The notes below the pieces were generated by a model that saw only the letters and a list, made by a program, of their open reading frames with translations, made no database searches and was not told where the DNA came from. From contig NZ_AP022615.1 of assembly GCF_010730745.1 (NCBI RefSeq), forward strand, positions 4,340,001 through 4,404,000: DNA of 64,000 nt, written 5' to 3'. Each line of letters opens with the position of its first letter. Positions within the stretch are counted from its first letter, which is position 1. Of the stretch, positions 33,719 through 44,551 are shown in pieces. The position numbers and the translations under genes are program-made. Origin of the DNA: Mycobacterium heidelbergense (GTDB lineage: Bacteria > Actinomycetota > Actinomycetes > Mycobacteriales > Mycobacteriaceae).

Positions 33719-34115
33719 GTGATGGGAACACGCGGCGGGGCCAAGGAAGGTCTTGTGCGGGCGGGCGACGAACTCGACAAGCTGCTCAAAGACCGCTTCG
33801 ACATTACTAGCGCCGACTTCGTCGCCGCGTTGAAGTCGCTTCCTGCGTTGCGGCCGTGGGCCACCACGCTCAGCGAGGACGAGGCCCGACTGCTCGATCA
33901 CCCAGCGCTGGGCACGCCGCATCGTCCAAGCGTTTCCCGCTCTGGACGGACTGCACTACAACAGTCGTTTCGCCGGTGGCCCGTGCTTGGTCCTGTTCCC
34001 GCGTGCCTCGGACGCGATGCCGTCTCGGCCGGCGCTGTCGCTACCGCTGACGCACCCAGGGCTCGCACTGCGGATCGCCTCCGCATCGCAGCGACTGGGC
34101 TACCTCGTCGTGTAA
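33719..34115 (+). pseudogene. Remnant of an antitoxin-RES toxin pair
   Basis: Bases 33719-33900 encode AGDELDKLLKDRFDITSADF and further helices, like the start of a RES-linked antitoxin. The frame then changes, and 33900-34115 encode ARRIVQAFPALDGLHYNSRF with AGGPCLVLFPRASDAM, the C-terminal core of a RES toxin, ending at TAA. A deletion seems to have joined the antitoxin's head to the toxin's tail. This is a dead locus, distinct from the intact RES-Xre pair at 23 kb. Confidence 0.65.
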
Positions 34116-34128
34116 GCACGGCGTCCAC

Positions 34129-34800
34129 TCATTCGAGAAAGGTGACGGTCTCCGACAGCGGTGCTCGTGGCATGTGCGGCCGGAGTACCGCGGGATCGGC
34201 GAACCCAATCGACATGCCGCAGTACAAGATCTCGCGCGCCGGGGGTGCAATCACGTCGGCGACGGTGCGGTGATATTCCGCCCAGGCGATCTGGGGACAG
34301 CTGTGCAATCCCTCCGAGCGCAGCAAGAGCATCACGGTTTGCAGATACATCCCCGCGTCCGCCCATTGCGGCGGAGGCATATCGCGGTCGAGATAGCAGA
34401 ACAGCGCTGTGGAGGCACCGAAGCAGTTCCAGTTCTCGGTGCGGGCCCTGGCACGGGCGACGTGGTCGTCACGCGCAATACCCAAGGCGCCGTAGCGACG
34501 TCGTCCGAAGTCCGCCAGGCGTTCCTGGTACGGACTTCCGAGCGGCGCCGGGTAGAAGGCGACCTCCAACTGGTCTCCGGTATCCCCCGCTGCCACCCGT
34601 CGGGCGACTCGCCCCTTGAGTTCGGATAGCCGCTCACCAGAAAGCACATAGATGTGCCACGGCTGCAGATTTCCGCCCGAAGGAGCATGGGAGGCCGCCT
34701 CGAGCACCCGCGAAAGAACGGCGCGATCGACTGGACGGCGGGTGAACCCGCGAACCGCTTGCCTGGATTGCACCGCCTCATACACGTCCACGCCGCTCAT
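34129..34800 (-). CDS. Nitroreductase-family flavoprotein
   Basis: This 223-residue protein has SRQAVRGFTRRPVDRAVLSR and ASHAPSGGNLQPWHIYVL as the FMN phosphate- and ring-binding segments. ADAGMYLQTVMLLLRSEGLH is the dimer helix and REILYCGMSIGFADP the closing part. It should reduce nitro-aromatics or quinones using NAD(P)H and FMN as a cytoplasmic dimer. It is the first gene of the ordinary chromosome after the island. Confidence 0.9.
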   Translation of the reverse strand: MSGVDVYEAVQSRQAVRGFTRRPVDRAVLSRVLEAASHAPSGGNLQPWHIYVLSGERLSELKGRVARRVAAGDTGDQLEVAFYPAPLGSPYQERLADFGRRRYGALGIARDDHVARARARTENWNCFGASTALFCYLDRDMPPPQWADAGMYLQTVMLLLRSEGLHSCPQIAWAEYHRTVADVIAPPAREILYCGMSIGFADPAVLRPHMPRAPLSETVTFLE

Positions 34801-34959
34801 CGTAGGGTGCTGCCCCGTCGCCGAACTTGGCTCGGGAACGAGGTCAACCTGCGCACCGACGGACGGCGCATTCCCGGAAGCCGGCCGAAGTGACGCCCGG
34901 CCTTAAATGCCTTGTGGCCCAAGATATTCGATAAACCCTAGTGGTGTTGTGGGCCAAAC

Positions 34960-36198
34960 TCACCCGTCTGTGGGGCCCTCCGACGGCGGCCAGTGCGAGC
35001 CCGGCGACGCGTCGCCGGGCTCGGCATGCTCGCCGCGTGCCAGCGGCACCCACTGCTCGGTCGGCGCGGGCTGCTTTGACGAGGGGAAGTCGCGCAGGCT
35101 GCCCGTCGGCTTCGCGTCCCACTTGGCGAACGTCAGCGGCGTCTGCAGCCAGGAGTGCAGCAGGCTGTACGCAGCTTCCAGCGAGTCGATGTGGGTGCGC
35201 TCCCAGCCGTGGCTGCCGTCGACCCCGAAGCCGACCAGCGCGGCCCGAGTGCCGGCGCCCGCCTCGATCGCCGCGGCCGCGTCGGAGCGGTAGTAGCGAA
35301 ACACGTCCCGCGCGAACGGTATTCCGCGCTCCTCGGCGAGCCGGCACAGCTTTCGGGTCAGGTGGTAGTCGAAGGGGCCGTGTAGATCGGCCATCGGGAT
35401 GGTCACGCCGTCCTCGATGGAGTGCTGGCCGGGCGCGCACACCGCGTTGTCCACCGAGACCAGCTCGGCGACGTCCGCGGGCAGGCCGTGGCTGGCGCCG
35501 TGGCCGACCTCCTCGGTGATGGTGATCATGATCGTGGTGCGGTGCGGCAGCACGACCTTGCTCTCGGAGAAGTTCTTGGCCAGCGCGAGGGCGATCGCGA
35601 CACCGGCCTTCCCGTCGAGGTGACGGGAGACGATGAAGCCGTCGGCGGTGAGTTCCGGGCTGGCGATCAACGCGACGAAGTCCCCGATGTTCAGGCCGAG
35701 ACGTACCAGGTCCTCGCGCGAGGAAACCTTGCGGTCCACGCGGACCTCGACGTGCTCCCAGTCGGTGGGCTGGGTGTCGATCTCGTCGCCGAACGTGTGC
35801 CCACTGGCCTTGAGCGGCAACACCGTGCCGGTGATGAACTCCTCGGGGTCGTCGCTGAAGATCCGCACGCGGGCGCCCGTCGCGAAGCGGGCCGAGAAAG
35901 TACCGATCGGAATCAGCTCGAGACGGCCGTTGTCCTTGAGGCCGCGCACCATGCAGCCGATGGTGTCGGAATGAACCACCAGCGCCCGGTCGGTGGTCGC
36001 CGACTCACCCGGAAGCTCGGCGATCAGCGCCCCGCGGCGGGTCAGCGAGAACGGCACGCCGAAGTCATCGAAGATGTCGCCGATCAGCTGCATCACCGCG
36101 TCCGTGCGCCCCGCCGGGCTGGGCGTCTGCACCAGCGCGAGCAGCGTGTCGATCATCCACGCGCGGTCGGCCTCGGCCATGGCCGCGGATTGGCGCAC
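34960..36198 (-). CDS. M42-family (osmoprotectant NAGGN-type) peptidase
   Basis: This 412-residue metallopeptidase has ALVVHSDTIGCMV with a metal-binding His-Asp, SRHLDGKAGVAIALAL with the bridging Asp, MITITEEVGHGASHGLP with the catalytic Glu pair, and VDGSHGWERTHIDSLEAAY with a His near the end. This matches the M42 peptidases that accompany N-acetylglutaminylglutamine amide loci. The synthetase and asparagine synthetase genes of that pathway are not in the window. The last 40 residues are Pro/Ser-rich and dispensable-looking. Confidence 0.85.
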   Translation of the reverse strand: MRQSAAMAEADRAWMIDTLLALVQTPSPAGRTDAVMQLIGDIFDDFGVPFSLTRRGALIAELPGESATTDRALVVHSDTIGCMVRGLKDNGRLELIPIGTFSARFATGARVRIFSDDPEEFITGTVLPLKASGHTFGDEIDTQPTDWEHVEVRVDRKVSSREDLVRLGLNIGDFVALIASPELTADGFIVSRHLDGKAGVAIALALAKNFSESKVVLPHRTTIMITITEEVGHGASHGLPADVAELVSVDNAVCAPGQHSIEDGVTIPMADLHGPFDYHLTRKLCRLAEERGIPFARDVFRYYRSDAAAAIEAGAGTRAALVGFGVDGSHGWERTHIDSLEAAYSLLHSWLQTPLTFAKWDAKPTGSLRDFPSSKQPAPTEQWVPLARGEHAEPGDASPGSHWPPSEGPTDG

Positions 36199-36292
36199 GA
36201 TGGCTCCCTCCGGTTTGTCTGGATCGCTTCAACCTACCGCGCGGCACGACCGGCCCGATCAGTCGGCGCCGCAAAACACAGCCCACGGGCTC

Positions 36293-37792
36293 TTAGTGTC
36301 TGGCTTCGCGCCACTCCCGCTCGAACGGCAACCGCCACGCGCTGGGCGCGATCAACTGATGAATGGCGTTGGGGCCCCATGTGCCCGGCTGGTACACCTT
36401 GGCGGACGGCGGGTCGTCGAGCAGTTCGGCCGAACGCTCCCACAGTGATTCGATGCCCTCGGCGGTGGTGAACAGCGTGTGATCGCCCCGCATCGCGTCG
36501 AGGATGAGCCGTTCGTAGGCCTCCAGCACATCGACGACGGTGTCGACCTCCTGCGACGAGAACTGCATGGACAGCTTGTCGAGCTTCATGCCGGGACCTG
36601 GCCGCTTGCCGTAGAAGGACAACGAAACCTTTGAGTTGTCAGCGAGATCGAACGTGAGGTGGTCGGGGCCCTGGGTTCCGACCCCCGAGCCCGGCGGAAA
36701 CATGCTTCGGGGAGCCTCTTTGAATGCGATCGAGATGATCCGGATGCCCTCGGCCATCTTCTTGCCGGTGCGAAGATAGATCGGTACGCCGGCCCAGCGC
36801 CAGTTGTCTATGCCGACCTTGAGCGCGATGAACGTCTCGGTGTCGGAATCCTTTGCCACCCCGTCCTCTTGGCGGTAGCCGTTGTACTGGCCGCGCACCA
36901 CATCTGCCGGGTCGATGGGCAGCATCGACCGGAACACCTTGTTCTTCTCTTCGCTGATGGCATACGGCTCGAGGGCCGTGGGCGGTTCCATGACGACGAA
37001 CGCCATCACCTGGAACAGGTGGGTCACGACCATGTCCTTATAAGCGCCGGTGCTCTCGTAGAAGTTGGCGCGCTGATCCAGACCCAGGGCTTCGGGAATG
37101 TCGATCTGGATGTGGTCGATGAAGTTGCGGTTCCAGATCGGCTCGAATAGGCCGTTGGCGAAGCGGAACGCCAGAATGTTCTGGGCTGCCTCCTTGCCCA
37201 GGAAATGGTCGATGCGGAAAATCTGGGATTCCTCGAAGGTGTCGTGCAGGAAGTCGTTGAGCGACACCGCGCTGGCCAGGTCGGTGCCGAACGGCTTCTC
37301 CATCACCACCCGAGAGCGCTCCACGAGTTTGGCCTCGCGCAGCATGGTGATGACGTCGCGCGCCGCCTTCGGCGGGACCGACAGGTAATGCAGGCGCCGC
37401 GCGTTCGGTCCCAGGTTGGCTTCGGCCTCGACGACCGCGTTGGCGAGCGCCTCGGGTCCGGCACCCTGCGGGACGTAGGTGACAATTTTTGCGAAGTTGG
37501 CCCACTGTTCATCCGTGAGCTTGTGGATGCCGAACGAATCGATCGCGGTCTTGGCGAGTTCCCGGAACTCGTCATCGGTGAAGTCTTCCAGCGACGTCGC
37601 GACGATTTGGATATCGGGGGCGAGCTCGGACTGATCCAAGTAGGCCAGGCCGGGGATCAGCTTGCGTTTGGCCAGGTCCCCGGTGGCGCCGAACAGGACG
37701 ATGACGTGGGGATCTAGCGGGTCAGAGCCGTGGCGGCGCGGGCGTGCGTCGGGTGCCGGGTAGGAGATGGTCTGCGGTTTCTTGGTGGCCAC
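36293..37792 (-). CDS. zwf: Glucose-6-phosphate dehydrogenase
   Basis: The protein has about 499 residues from GTG at 37792. The NADP site is VIVLFGATGDLAKRKLIPGL, the substrate and active-site stretch FRIDHFLGKEAAQN, and VVMEKPFGTD carries the conserved Lys-Pro. The enzyme opens the pentose phosphate pathway and supplies NADPH, useful beside the nearby katG for peroxide defence. An extra upstream leader (37793-37840) is Arg/Gly-rich and not part of the family. Confidence 0.95.
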   Translation of the reverse strand: MATKKPQTISYPAPDARPRRHGSDPLDPHVIVLFGATGDLAKRKLIPGLAYLDQSELAPDIQIVATSLEDFTDDEFRELAKTAIDSFGIHKLTDEQWANFAKIVTYVPQGAGPEALANAVVEAEANLGPNARRLHYLSVPPKAARDVITMLREAKLVERSRVVMEKPFGTDLASAVSLNDFLHDTFEESQIFRIDHFLGKEAAQNILAFRFANGLFEPIWNRNFIDHIQIDIPEALGLDQRANFYESTGAYKDMVVTHLFQVMAFVVMEPPTALEPYAISEEKNKVFRSMLPIDPADVVRGQYNGYRQEDGVAKDSDTETFIALKVGIDNWRWAGVPIYLRTGKKMAEGIRIISIAFKEAPRSMFPPGSGVGTQGPDHLTFDLADNSKVSLSFYGKRPGPGMKLDKLSMQFSSQEVDTVVDVLEAYERLILDAMRGDHTLFTTAEGIESLWERSAELLDDPPSAKVYQPGTWGPNAIHQLIAPSAWRLPFEREWREARH

Positions 37793-37894
37793 TCCTGCGA
37801 TACTTCCACCGCCGCGCCGTGTCCGCAGCGCCGGAGGCACCGCGGCCGGTTGGAACGTTCGCCGGGCGGAGGTTGGCGGCCTCCTATCCCGTCC

Positions 37895-39367
<1,473 letters not shown>

Positions 39368-39626
39368 CGGCTCGACGCCCCCGCGCGACTTGTCCGACGC
39401 CAACGAAACATCCACTTCGCAGTCCCCCGATTCGATGAGTTTTGGTTTCGGCCAGTGATTTTGCGGCATGACCCGGGTCTTGCCGCAAGCCCCCGGGTCG
39501 GCTATACATTGAGAGTGGGAGGGTCTTAGCCGCGCAGGCCCCTTCGGCCGTCGAACCACTCGCCCGTACCGGGCTGCGGGTCGTGTCGCCCGGCCGGCGC
39601 GCGGTGGGCCCTCGTGGCGTGTCAAT

Positions 39627-39758
39627 CCCGTTTGTCACATAGGTCACTCGCCGGCCGGCATACAACGATGTGCCCGCCTACGCGCGACAACCTGTCGCTG
39701 TGAGGCGGGCAGAAGAGTGTGTGCCCGCCACGCCGGGACGCATGTGACACAAGTGACC
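39627..39758. repeat. Intergenic palindromic repeat, copy A
   Basis: About 132 bp with TTTGTCACATAGGTCACTCG at the left and GTGACACAAGTGACC at the right, around a hairpin of GTGCCCGCCTACGCGCGACA and TCGCTGTGAGGCGGGCA. An inverted, similar copy lies at 58431-58572. It does not overlap a gene. Confidence 0.7.
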
Positions 39759-39797
39759 ACCATCGCCGAGAAGATGCCGGCCCCGACGCGGCCGGTT

Positions 39798-41846
39798 CTA
39801 CGGCCCCGTCAGCGTGTCGACGCGGTAGCGGCTGGCGGTCCAGGGCGGGGCATCGGGGGTGGGTGTGAGCCTGACCGTTACGCGGTCTTTGCCCGCGGTG
39901 AGAAAGCCGGGCACAAGGTACGTGTCGTCAAGCCAACGGTGTGCGGCGTTGCTGCGTGGCTCCAACCAATTCCCGGCGGCGACACCGTCAACGGCAACGT
40001 CTGCCGATTGAAACCCGGTTGACTGGTCCGAGATGCGGTGCAGGAGGATGCCGTGGTTGTCCGGGCCGATCGCGACGTCGAATGTGATCGCGCCGTCGGT
40101 CGTGGTGCGGACCAACCCGATGACGGGGCGGGTGTCGTCGTTCCCCTCGTATTGGCTCACCAGCAGCTGGTCGGTGGCCCCGGCGTCGGTGTAGCCGTGC
40201 ACGAGCCGACTGACCGGATCGCCCGCGTAGACGTCGTCGCTGGGCATGGCGGTGTCGTCGGGCTGGGTGTAGAGGAATGCCGTTGAGCTGTAATCGGGTT
40301 GAACCATGTCGCGTTTGCCGTGCTCGATGCCGAATCGGATGGCGGAGCGGTAGCCGATGGCGTCGGCGAGCATGAGCCGATAGGCGGCGACGCAGTAGTC
40401 GGCACAGCCGCCGGCGGCCGTGCGTTGATCGGGCTGGCCCGTCAGCGGGTCGCTAAAGTGCTTGCCGTTCTTGAAGTACCAGCCGCCCTCGTAGAAGTCC
40501 TCGGTGCCGGTGCCGTACCACTGGGGCGACGCGGCACCATCCGTGTACACGCGTTCGGCCCCTTCGAGAAAGTACGGGGCGTCGTCGCTGAACGACGTCT
40601 TGGTCCGGGAACCGCGGATGGTGTGGCTGACGCCGACGAATTTGCCGTGACCGTGTTCATCGGCGAACAGCCAGTCCTGGCCGAGGGTCGTCGGCCCGGC
40701 GTGCGAGCGCGCGGTGAAGTAGCCGGCGCGGCCGCTGCCGAGGGCGGCTGCCCACTCGGGGTCGGGCGCGCTCACGACATCGCTGTCGATCCCCGATACG
40801 GGATCGCCGGTCGTGTTGACGAGGGCGACGCGGGCCGTGCGCGCGAAAGGCATTGGCCACCATGCCGACAACGACAACGAATCCCCCTGCGGGATCGTGG
40901 CGAACATCAACGATCGCACGGTGTTTGCACCCAGCCCGGCGCCGAAGAACTCCCCGAGCGGCGAGTCGACCATCATCCGGCCGTCGAACTCGATCTGCAG
41001 CCGCAGCCCGGCCAGAAGTTCATCCGCCGGTTGCGGCAGCCGCAGGCGCAGCGCCGAGATGCTGCTCGGCCCAACCGATTCCGCGATCGTCACCCCAGCG
41101 CCGGCGGGGAGATCGACGGCCCGACTGTCATGCGTCGCCGCGGCGGCCGCCGGCTTGGGGTCGACGGTGCCCGCGGCGCGGAGGGTGGCGAGGACATCGA
41201 GCGCGGGGTCTGAGGGCGAGAACGTGGCCACGCCGTCGGCGGTCGAAAACTGGCGGTAGGCGACGTGGTAATACTCGAGATGCGATGCGACGCTGACCCG
41301 CATCGATTGCCGGTACGGCATCGGGACCTTGATGTAGACGCCCCCCGGTGACTGCGCGGCGTTGGCCACAAGCGGCCACACGAACGGCGCGCCCAGCGCG
41401 CCGTCGACCAACGATTGCAGCGGCGCGTCCACCACCGTCCGGCCGTCCAGCTCGACGCGGATCGTCCCGATCGCGCGCACATTGCCGCCGTCGCGGGTGA
41501 ACCAGATCGAATCAACCTCTCCCGCACCGTGATCCTCGGCGATGACGCAGCCGGCACCGCCGGACGCCAGACATCCGCCGGTGCCGTTCTTGTTGCCGGT
41601 GGAGACGTCGAAGTCGCCGCCGCTTCGATCGAAGCTCGACACCTGCAGGGTCTGGGTGTCGGCGCTCAGGTACGGCAACCGATCCAATCGACGGTAGGTG
41701 TCCCAGCCGACCGCCCTGTCGCCGGGCGCTTTGGTTGTCGGCTCGGCAGGGGCTGCGCCGGCCGGGGCGAGGCCGGCAATCCCCAACAGCAGCAAGGCGA
41801 GCGTGGCAGACAACGCCCGTGCCGCCAACCGACAACAGGCCATCAC
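39798..41846 (-). CDS. Secreted GH172 (DUF2961) glycosidase, possible D-arabinofuranosidase
   Basis: This 682-residue protein has a signal peptide (ALSATLALLLLGIAGLAPAG, cut near GAA-PAE). DUF2961 features are DRLPYLSADTQTLQVSSFDR, EDHGAGEVDSIWFTRDGGNV, YGTGTEDFYEGGWYF with its acidic pair, and a second jelly-roll repeat. Some mycobacterial GH172 enzymes remove D-arabinofuranose from arabinogalactan or lipoarabinomannan (established for the family). Export fits a role in wall turnover. Confidence 0.8.
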   Translation of the reverse strand: MMACCRLAARALSATLALLLLGIAGLAPAGAAPAEPTTKAPGDRAVGWDTYRRLDRLPYLSADTQTLQVSSFDRSGGDFDVSTGNKNGTGGCLASGGAGCVIAEDHGAGEVDSIWFTRDGGNVRAIGTIRVELDGRTVVDAPLQSLVDGALGAPFVWPLVANAAQSPGGVYIKVPMPYRQSMRVSVASHLEYYHVAYRQFSTADGVATFSPSDPALDVLATLRAAGTVDPKPAAAAATHDSRAVDLPAGAGVTIAESVGPSSISALRLRLPQPADELLAGLRLQIEFDGRMMVDSPLGEFFGAGLGANTVRSLMFATIPQGDSLSLSAWWPMPFARTARVALVNTTGDPVSGIDSDVVSAPDPEWAAALGSGRAGYFTARSHAGPTTLGQDWLFADEHGHGKFVGVSHTIRGSRTKTSFSDDAPYFLEGAERVYTDGAASPQWYGTGTEDFYEGGWYFKNGKHFSDPLTGQPDQRTAAGGCADYCVAAYRLMLADAIGYRSAIRFGIEHGKRDMVQPDYSSTAFLYTQPDDTAMPSDDVYAGDPVSRLVHGYTDAGATDQLLVSQYEGNDDTRPVIGLVRTTTDGAITFDVAIGPDNHGILLHRISDQSTGFQSADVAVDGVAAGNWLEPRSNAAHRWLDDTYLVPGFLTAGKDRVTVRLTPTPDAPPWTASRYRVDTLTGP

Positions 41847-41879
41847 CGCCCCTTAGGCTTCGGCCCACCCGCGGCGGCC

Positions 41880-43499
41880 CTACGCCGGATACAGGGTCAT
41901 CGTATCGGCGCCGTAATCGACGTATATCGGGAACAGCGAGTAGGGCGCATACCCGGTGTTCATCACCCCGCTGGAGATGACCGTCGGGTAGTACGCGTTG
42001 GGACCCCCGGCGTAGGTGTACTCGTACAGCGGCGTGCCGTCAGTGGTAGAGATCTCGACCAGGGTCCCCGGTGCCGCATTCCCGATGATGGACGACGGGA
42101 TGGTTCCCTGCACGCCGCCGGAGTCGACCATCGAGAGAACGTCGGTGTAGGTGGTGTTGCCGACCTTGACGTCCAGGTTGGTAATCGGCGCACCGGTGAG
42201 CGTGGCAATGCTAGTCCCCAGGTTTGTCGGCGGGCCACCGAACTGTAGGTAAGGCGAGGCCGCGACTTCGTTGATGAGCAGGCCCTGGTTGTAGGGCGCC
42301 GGCAGCGCCTGGGTCGCAATGCTGGGACCCGGGCCCCCCGCGTTGGGTCCGACGCCCAGAACGCCGGACACACCGTCTTGGGCGAAGTAGGACTGGAACG
42401 AGAAGCCGTTGGTCTGCAACGCGTGCAGGGACGTCGGCCACGCGAAGAGCTCGACGTCAACGGGGGTCGACGAGGTGACGAGTCCGCCCCCGAAATTCAC
42501 CGGGGCGTTAAACGTGGCGTACAGGTAGTCCAATCCCCCGCTGTAGCCGCCGATGCCGAACCCGTGGGGCAGGCCGAGCTGGAGCATGCCTAGCAATCCC
42601 CCGACGTCTTGGAAGGGGATCACAAGACCCGTGGAGCCGGTGTCCACCAGCAACGGCACGGGCGATCCGCTGCCCACCGAGGCGTTCACCACCGGTTCGG
42701 TGCCGTCGACGATGGTCAGCGGCGCGGTTGCCGTCCCGCCATTCACCGCGCCGCCGAGGGACACCGACGACCCGGTGCCGATCAGCGGGCGCCCCAACAG
42801 GAACTCGGTGGGCGCGTTGATGACGTTGATGACTTGTTGCTGGACCTGGCCGAAGATGCCGGTCAACTCCTGCTCGATGGGCCCGAGCAGCCCGGTCAGG
42901 GGATCGCTGATGGCCGCCGAGCTCAGTACCGAACTCACCGGGTTGGTGGTGATCGCGGCCGATGCCTGGGCCGGCAGGCCCTGCAGCGCCGCCTCCCAGG
43001 ACGATAGTTGTGCCACCGCCGCTGAGGCGCCGCCGTGGTAGCCGATCATCGCCGCCACGTCTTGGGCCCACATCTGCTCGTAGTTGGATTCCGCGGCGGC
43101 GATCGCGGGTGCGTTCTGCCCGAACAGGTTTGAGACCACCAGCTGCACCAACTCGTTGCGGTTGGCGGCGACCAACGCCGGGTGCACGGTGGCGGCCACG
43201 GTGGATTCGAACGTGCTGGCTATCACCTGGGCCTGGGCGGCCGCCGTTTGGGCTTGAGTCGCCGCCTCGGTCAAGTACCCCGCATACCGGGCGGCGGTCT
43301 GCGTCATCGCCGCCGATGCGGGCCCTTGCCAGGCCTGGCCAGTCAACCCCGAGGTGACCGACGAGAACGACTGCGCCGCCGTGCCCAGCTCGGTCGCCAG
43401 CCCGTCCCACGACGCCGCGGCGGCCAGCATCGGAGCCGAACCCGCACCGGAGAACAGCAACGACGAAATGATCTCCGGTGGCGACGTCAGAAAGCTCAT
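41880..43499 (-). CDS. PPE protein with pepsin-like aspartic protease domain
   Basis: The protein has 539 residues from ATG at 43499. Residues 1-175 are a PPE domain: MSFLTSPPEIISSLLFSGAG and the usual WQGP turn at 57-60, with about five helices. NAPTEFLLGRPLIGTG (228-243) is the linker typical of PE_PGRS proteins. Residues 255-539 form an aspartic protease: LLVDTGSTGLVIP (Asp286) and MVDSGGVQGTIP (Asp459). The known PecA protease carries a PE head; here a PPE head is joined to the same linker and enzyme. Export by a type VII system to the cell surface is expected. Confidence 0.88.
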   Translation of the reverse strand: MSFLTSPPEIISSLLFSGAGSAPMLAAAASWDGLATELGTAAQSFSSVTSGLTGQAWQGPASAAMTQTAARYAGYLTEAATQAQTAAAQAQVIASTFESTVAATVHPALVAANRNELVQLVVSNLFGQNAPAIAAAESNYEQMWAQDVAAMIGYHGGASAAVAQLSSWEAALQGLPAQASAAITTNPVSSVLSSAAISDPLTGLLGPIEQELTGIFGQVQQQVINVINAPTEFLLGRPLIGTGSSVSLGGAVNGGTATAPLTIVDGTEPVVNASVGSGSPVPLLVDTGSTGLVIPFQDVGGLLGMLQLGLPHGFGIGGYSGGLDYLYATFNAPVNFGGGLVTSSTPVDVELFAWPTSLHALQTNGFSFQSYFAQDGVSGVLGVGPNAGGPGPSIATQALPAPYNQGLLINEVAASPYLQFGGPPTNLGTSIATLTGAPITNLDVKVGNTTYTDVLSMVDSGGVQGTIPSSIIGNAAPGTLVEISTTDGTPLYEYTYAGGPNAYYPTVISSGVMNTGYAPYSLFPIYVDYGADTMTLYPA

Positions 43500-43718
43500 C
43501 CCCGAACTGTCCTTCCCCTCTACGCCAAGCCCATGCTTCTTCCCGGGGACGGGCACCTCACGCCACAGGTCAGACGGTCGGGCGCGTCACAGGGCCGTAG
43601 GCCAGACTCTAGGAAAATTCGGCCCAAAAATCTCGGGATTCACCAAACCGTTCCCAGACCAGCAACCTCCAGACGCGTAGGCCGCGGTCATGCGGTCGAA
43701 CGGGACTACGGTGGCGCT

Positions 43719-44489
43719 GTGACCGATCGTCAGGAACGTGCGACGTCCTTCGGAACCGTTGCGGAGAACTACGACGGGCTGCGACCGCAGCCTCCGCCGC
43801 AGGCGGTGGACTGGCTGGTGCCGCCCGGTTGCGGGGTGGCCGTCGACGTGGGCGCGGGCACCGGACTGTTCACCCGCACCCTGGTGGACAAGGCCGCACA
43901 GGTCATCGCCGTCGAACCCGACGCGCGGATGCGAAACGTGTTGACGGCGCGATCCCCGGGAGTTCGCGTTGTCGAGGGCCGTGGTGAGTCGATTCCGCTT
44001 CCGGACGCGTCCGCCGACGCGGTGTTCGTCTCGTCGGCGTGGCACTGGATGGACGACGAACGGGCCGTCCCCGAGATCGGCCGGGTGCTGCGCGACGGCG
44101 GTCGGTTCGGCCTGATCTGGACGAGCCGGGACCGCGAGGTGGACTGGGTGCGCAGCCTGGGCGACCGGCCGCCCGGCGAGGACACGCCCGAGGCCGAATC
44201 GGCCGACCGGATCCGGCGGCGGCTGGACGTCGTTCTCCCGCAGCCGTCGGTCTTCCACAACATCGCGCGCGAGACGTTCCGGTTTGTGCGCACGATGGCG
44301 GTCGAGGACGTCGTCGCGATGCTGGGCACCTACAGCCGGGTCATCGTCGCGTCTCCGGACGACCGCGCGCGCAGCCTCGCCCGGGCGCGCGCCGCCCTGG
44401 AGGCACGGTTCCCGGGGGTTGACGTGATCGACGTCCCCATGCGGGCATCGTGTTGGCGTGCCGATCGGATCGCCCGCGGCGACGAGTAG
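43719..44489 (+). CDS. SAM-dependent methyltransferase (class I)
   Basis: The protein has 256 residues from GTG at 43719. VAVDVGAGTGLFTRTLVDKA is the SAM-binding loop, VIAVEPDARM the acidic end of strand two, AVFVSSAWHWMDDERAVPEI the conserved downstream part, and LRDGGRFGLIW motif III. The layout is the Methyltransf_11 type seen with small-molecule methylation. The upstream frame to 43182 is a shadow of the PPE gene. Confidence 0.88.
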   Translation: MTDRQERATSFGTVAENYDGLRPQPPPQAVDWLVPPGCGVAVDVGAGTGLFTRTLVDKAAQVIAVEPDARMRNVLTARSPGVRVVEGRGESIPLPDASADAVFVSSAWHWMDDERAVPEIGRVLRDGGRFGLIWTSRDREVDWVRSLGDRPPGEDTPEAESADRIRRRLDVVLPQPSVFHNIARETFRFVRTMAVEDVVAMLGTYSRVIVASPDDRARSLARARAALEARFPGVDVIDVPMRASCWRADRIARGDE

Positions 44490-44551
44490 TAAGCCCGCTG
44501 GCGGCGGCACCGCATGCGACGCCGTCGCCGACGGTATGTCAGCATTTGGAA

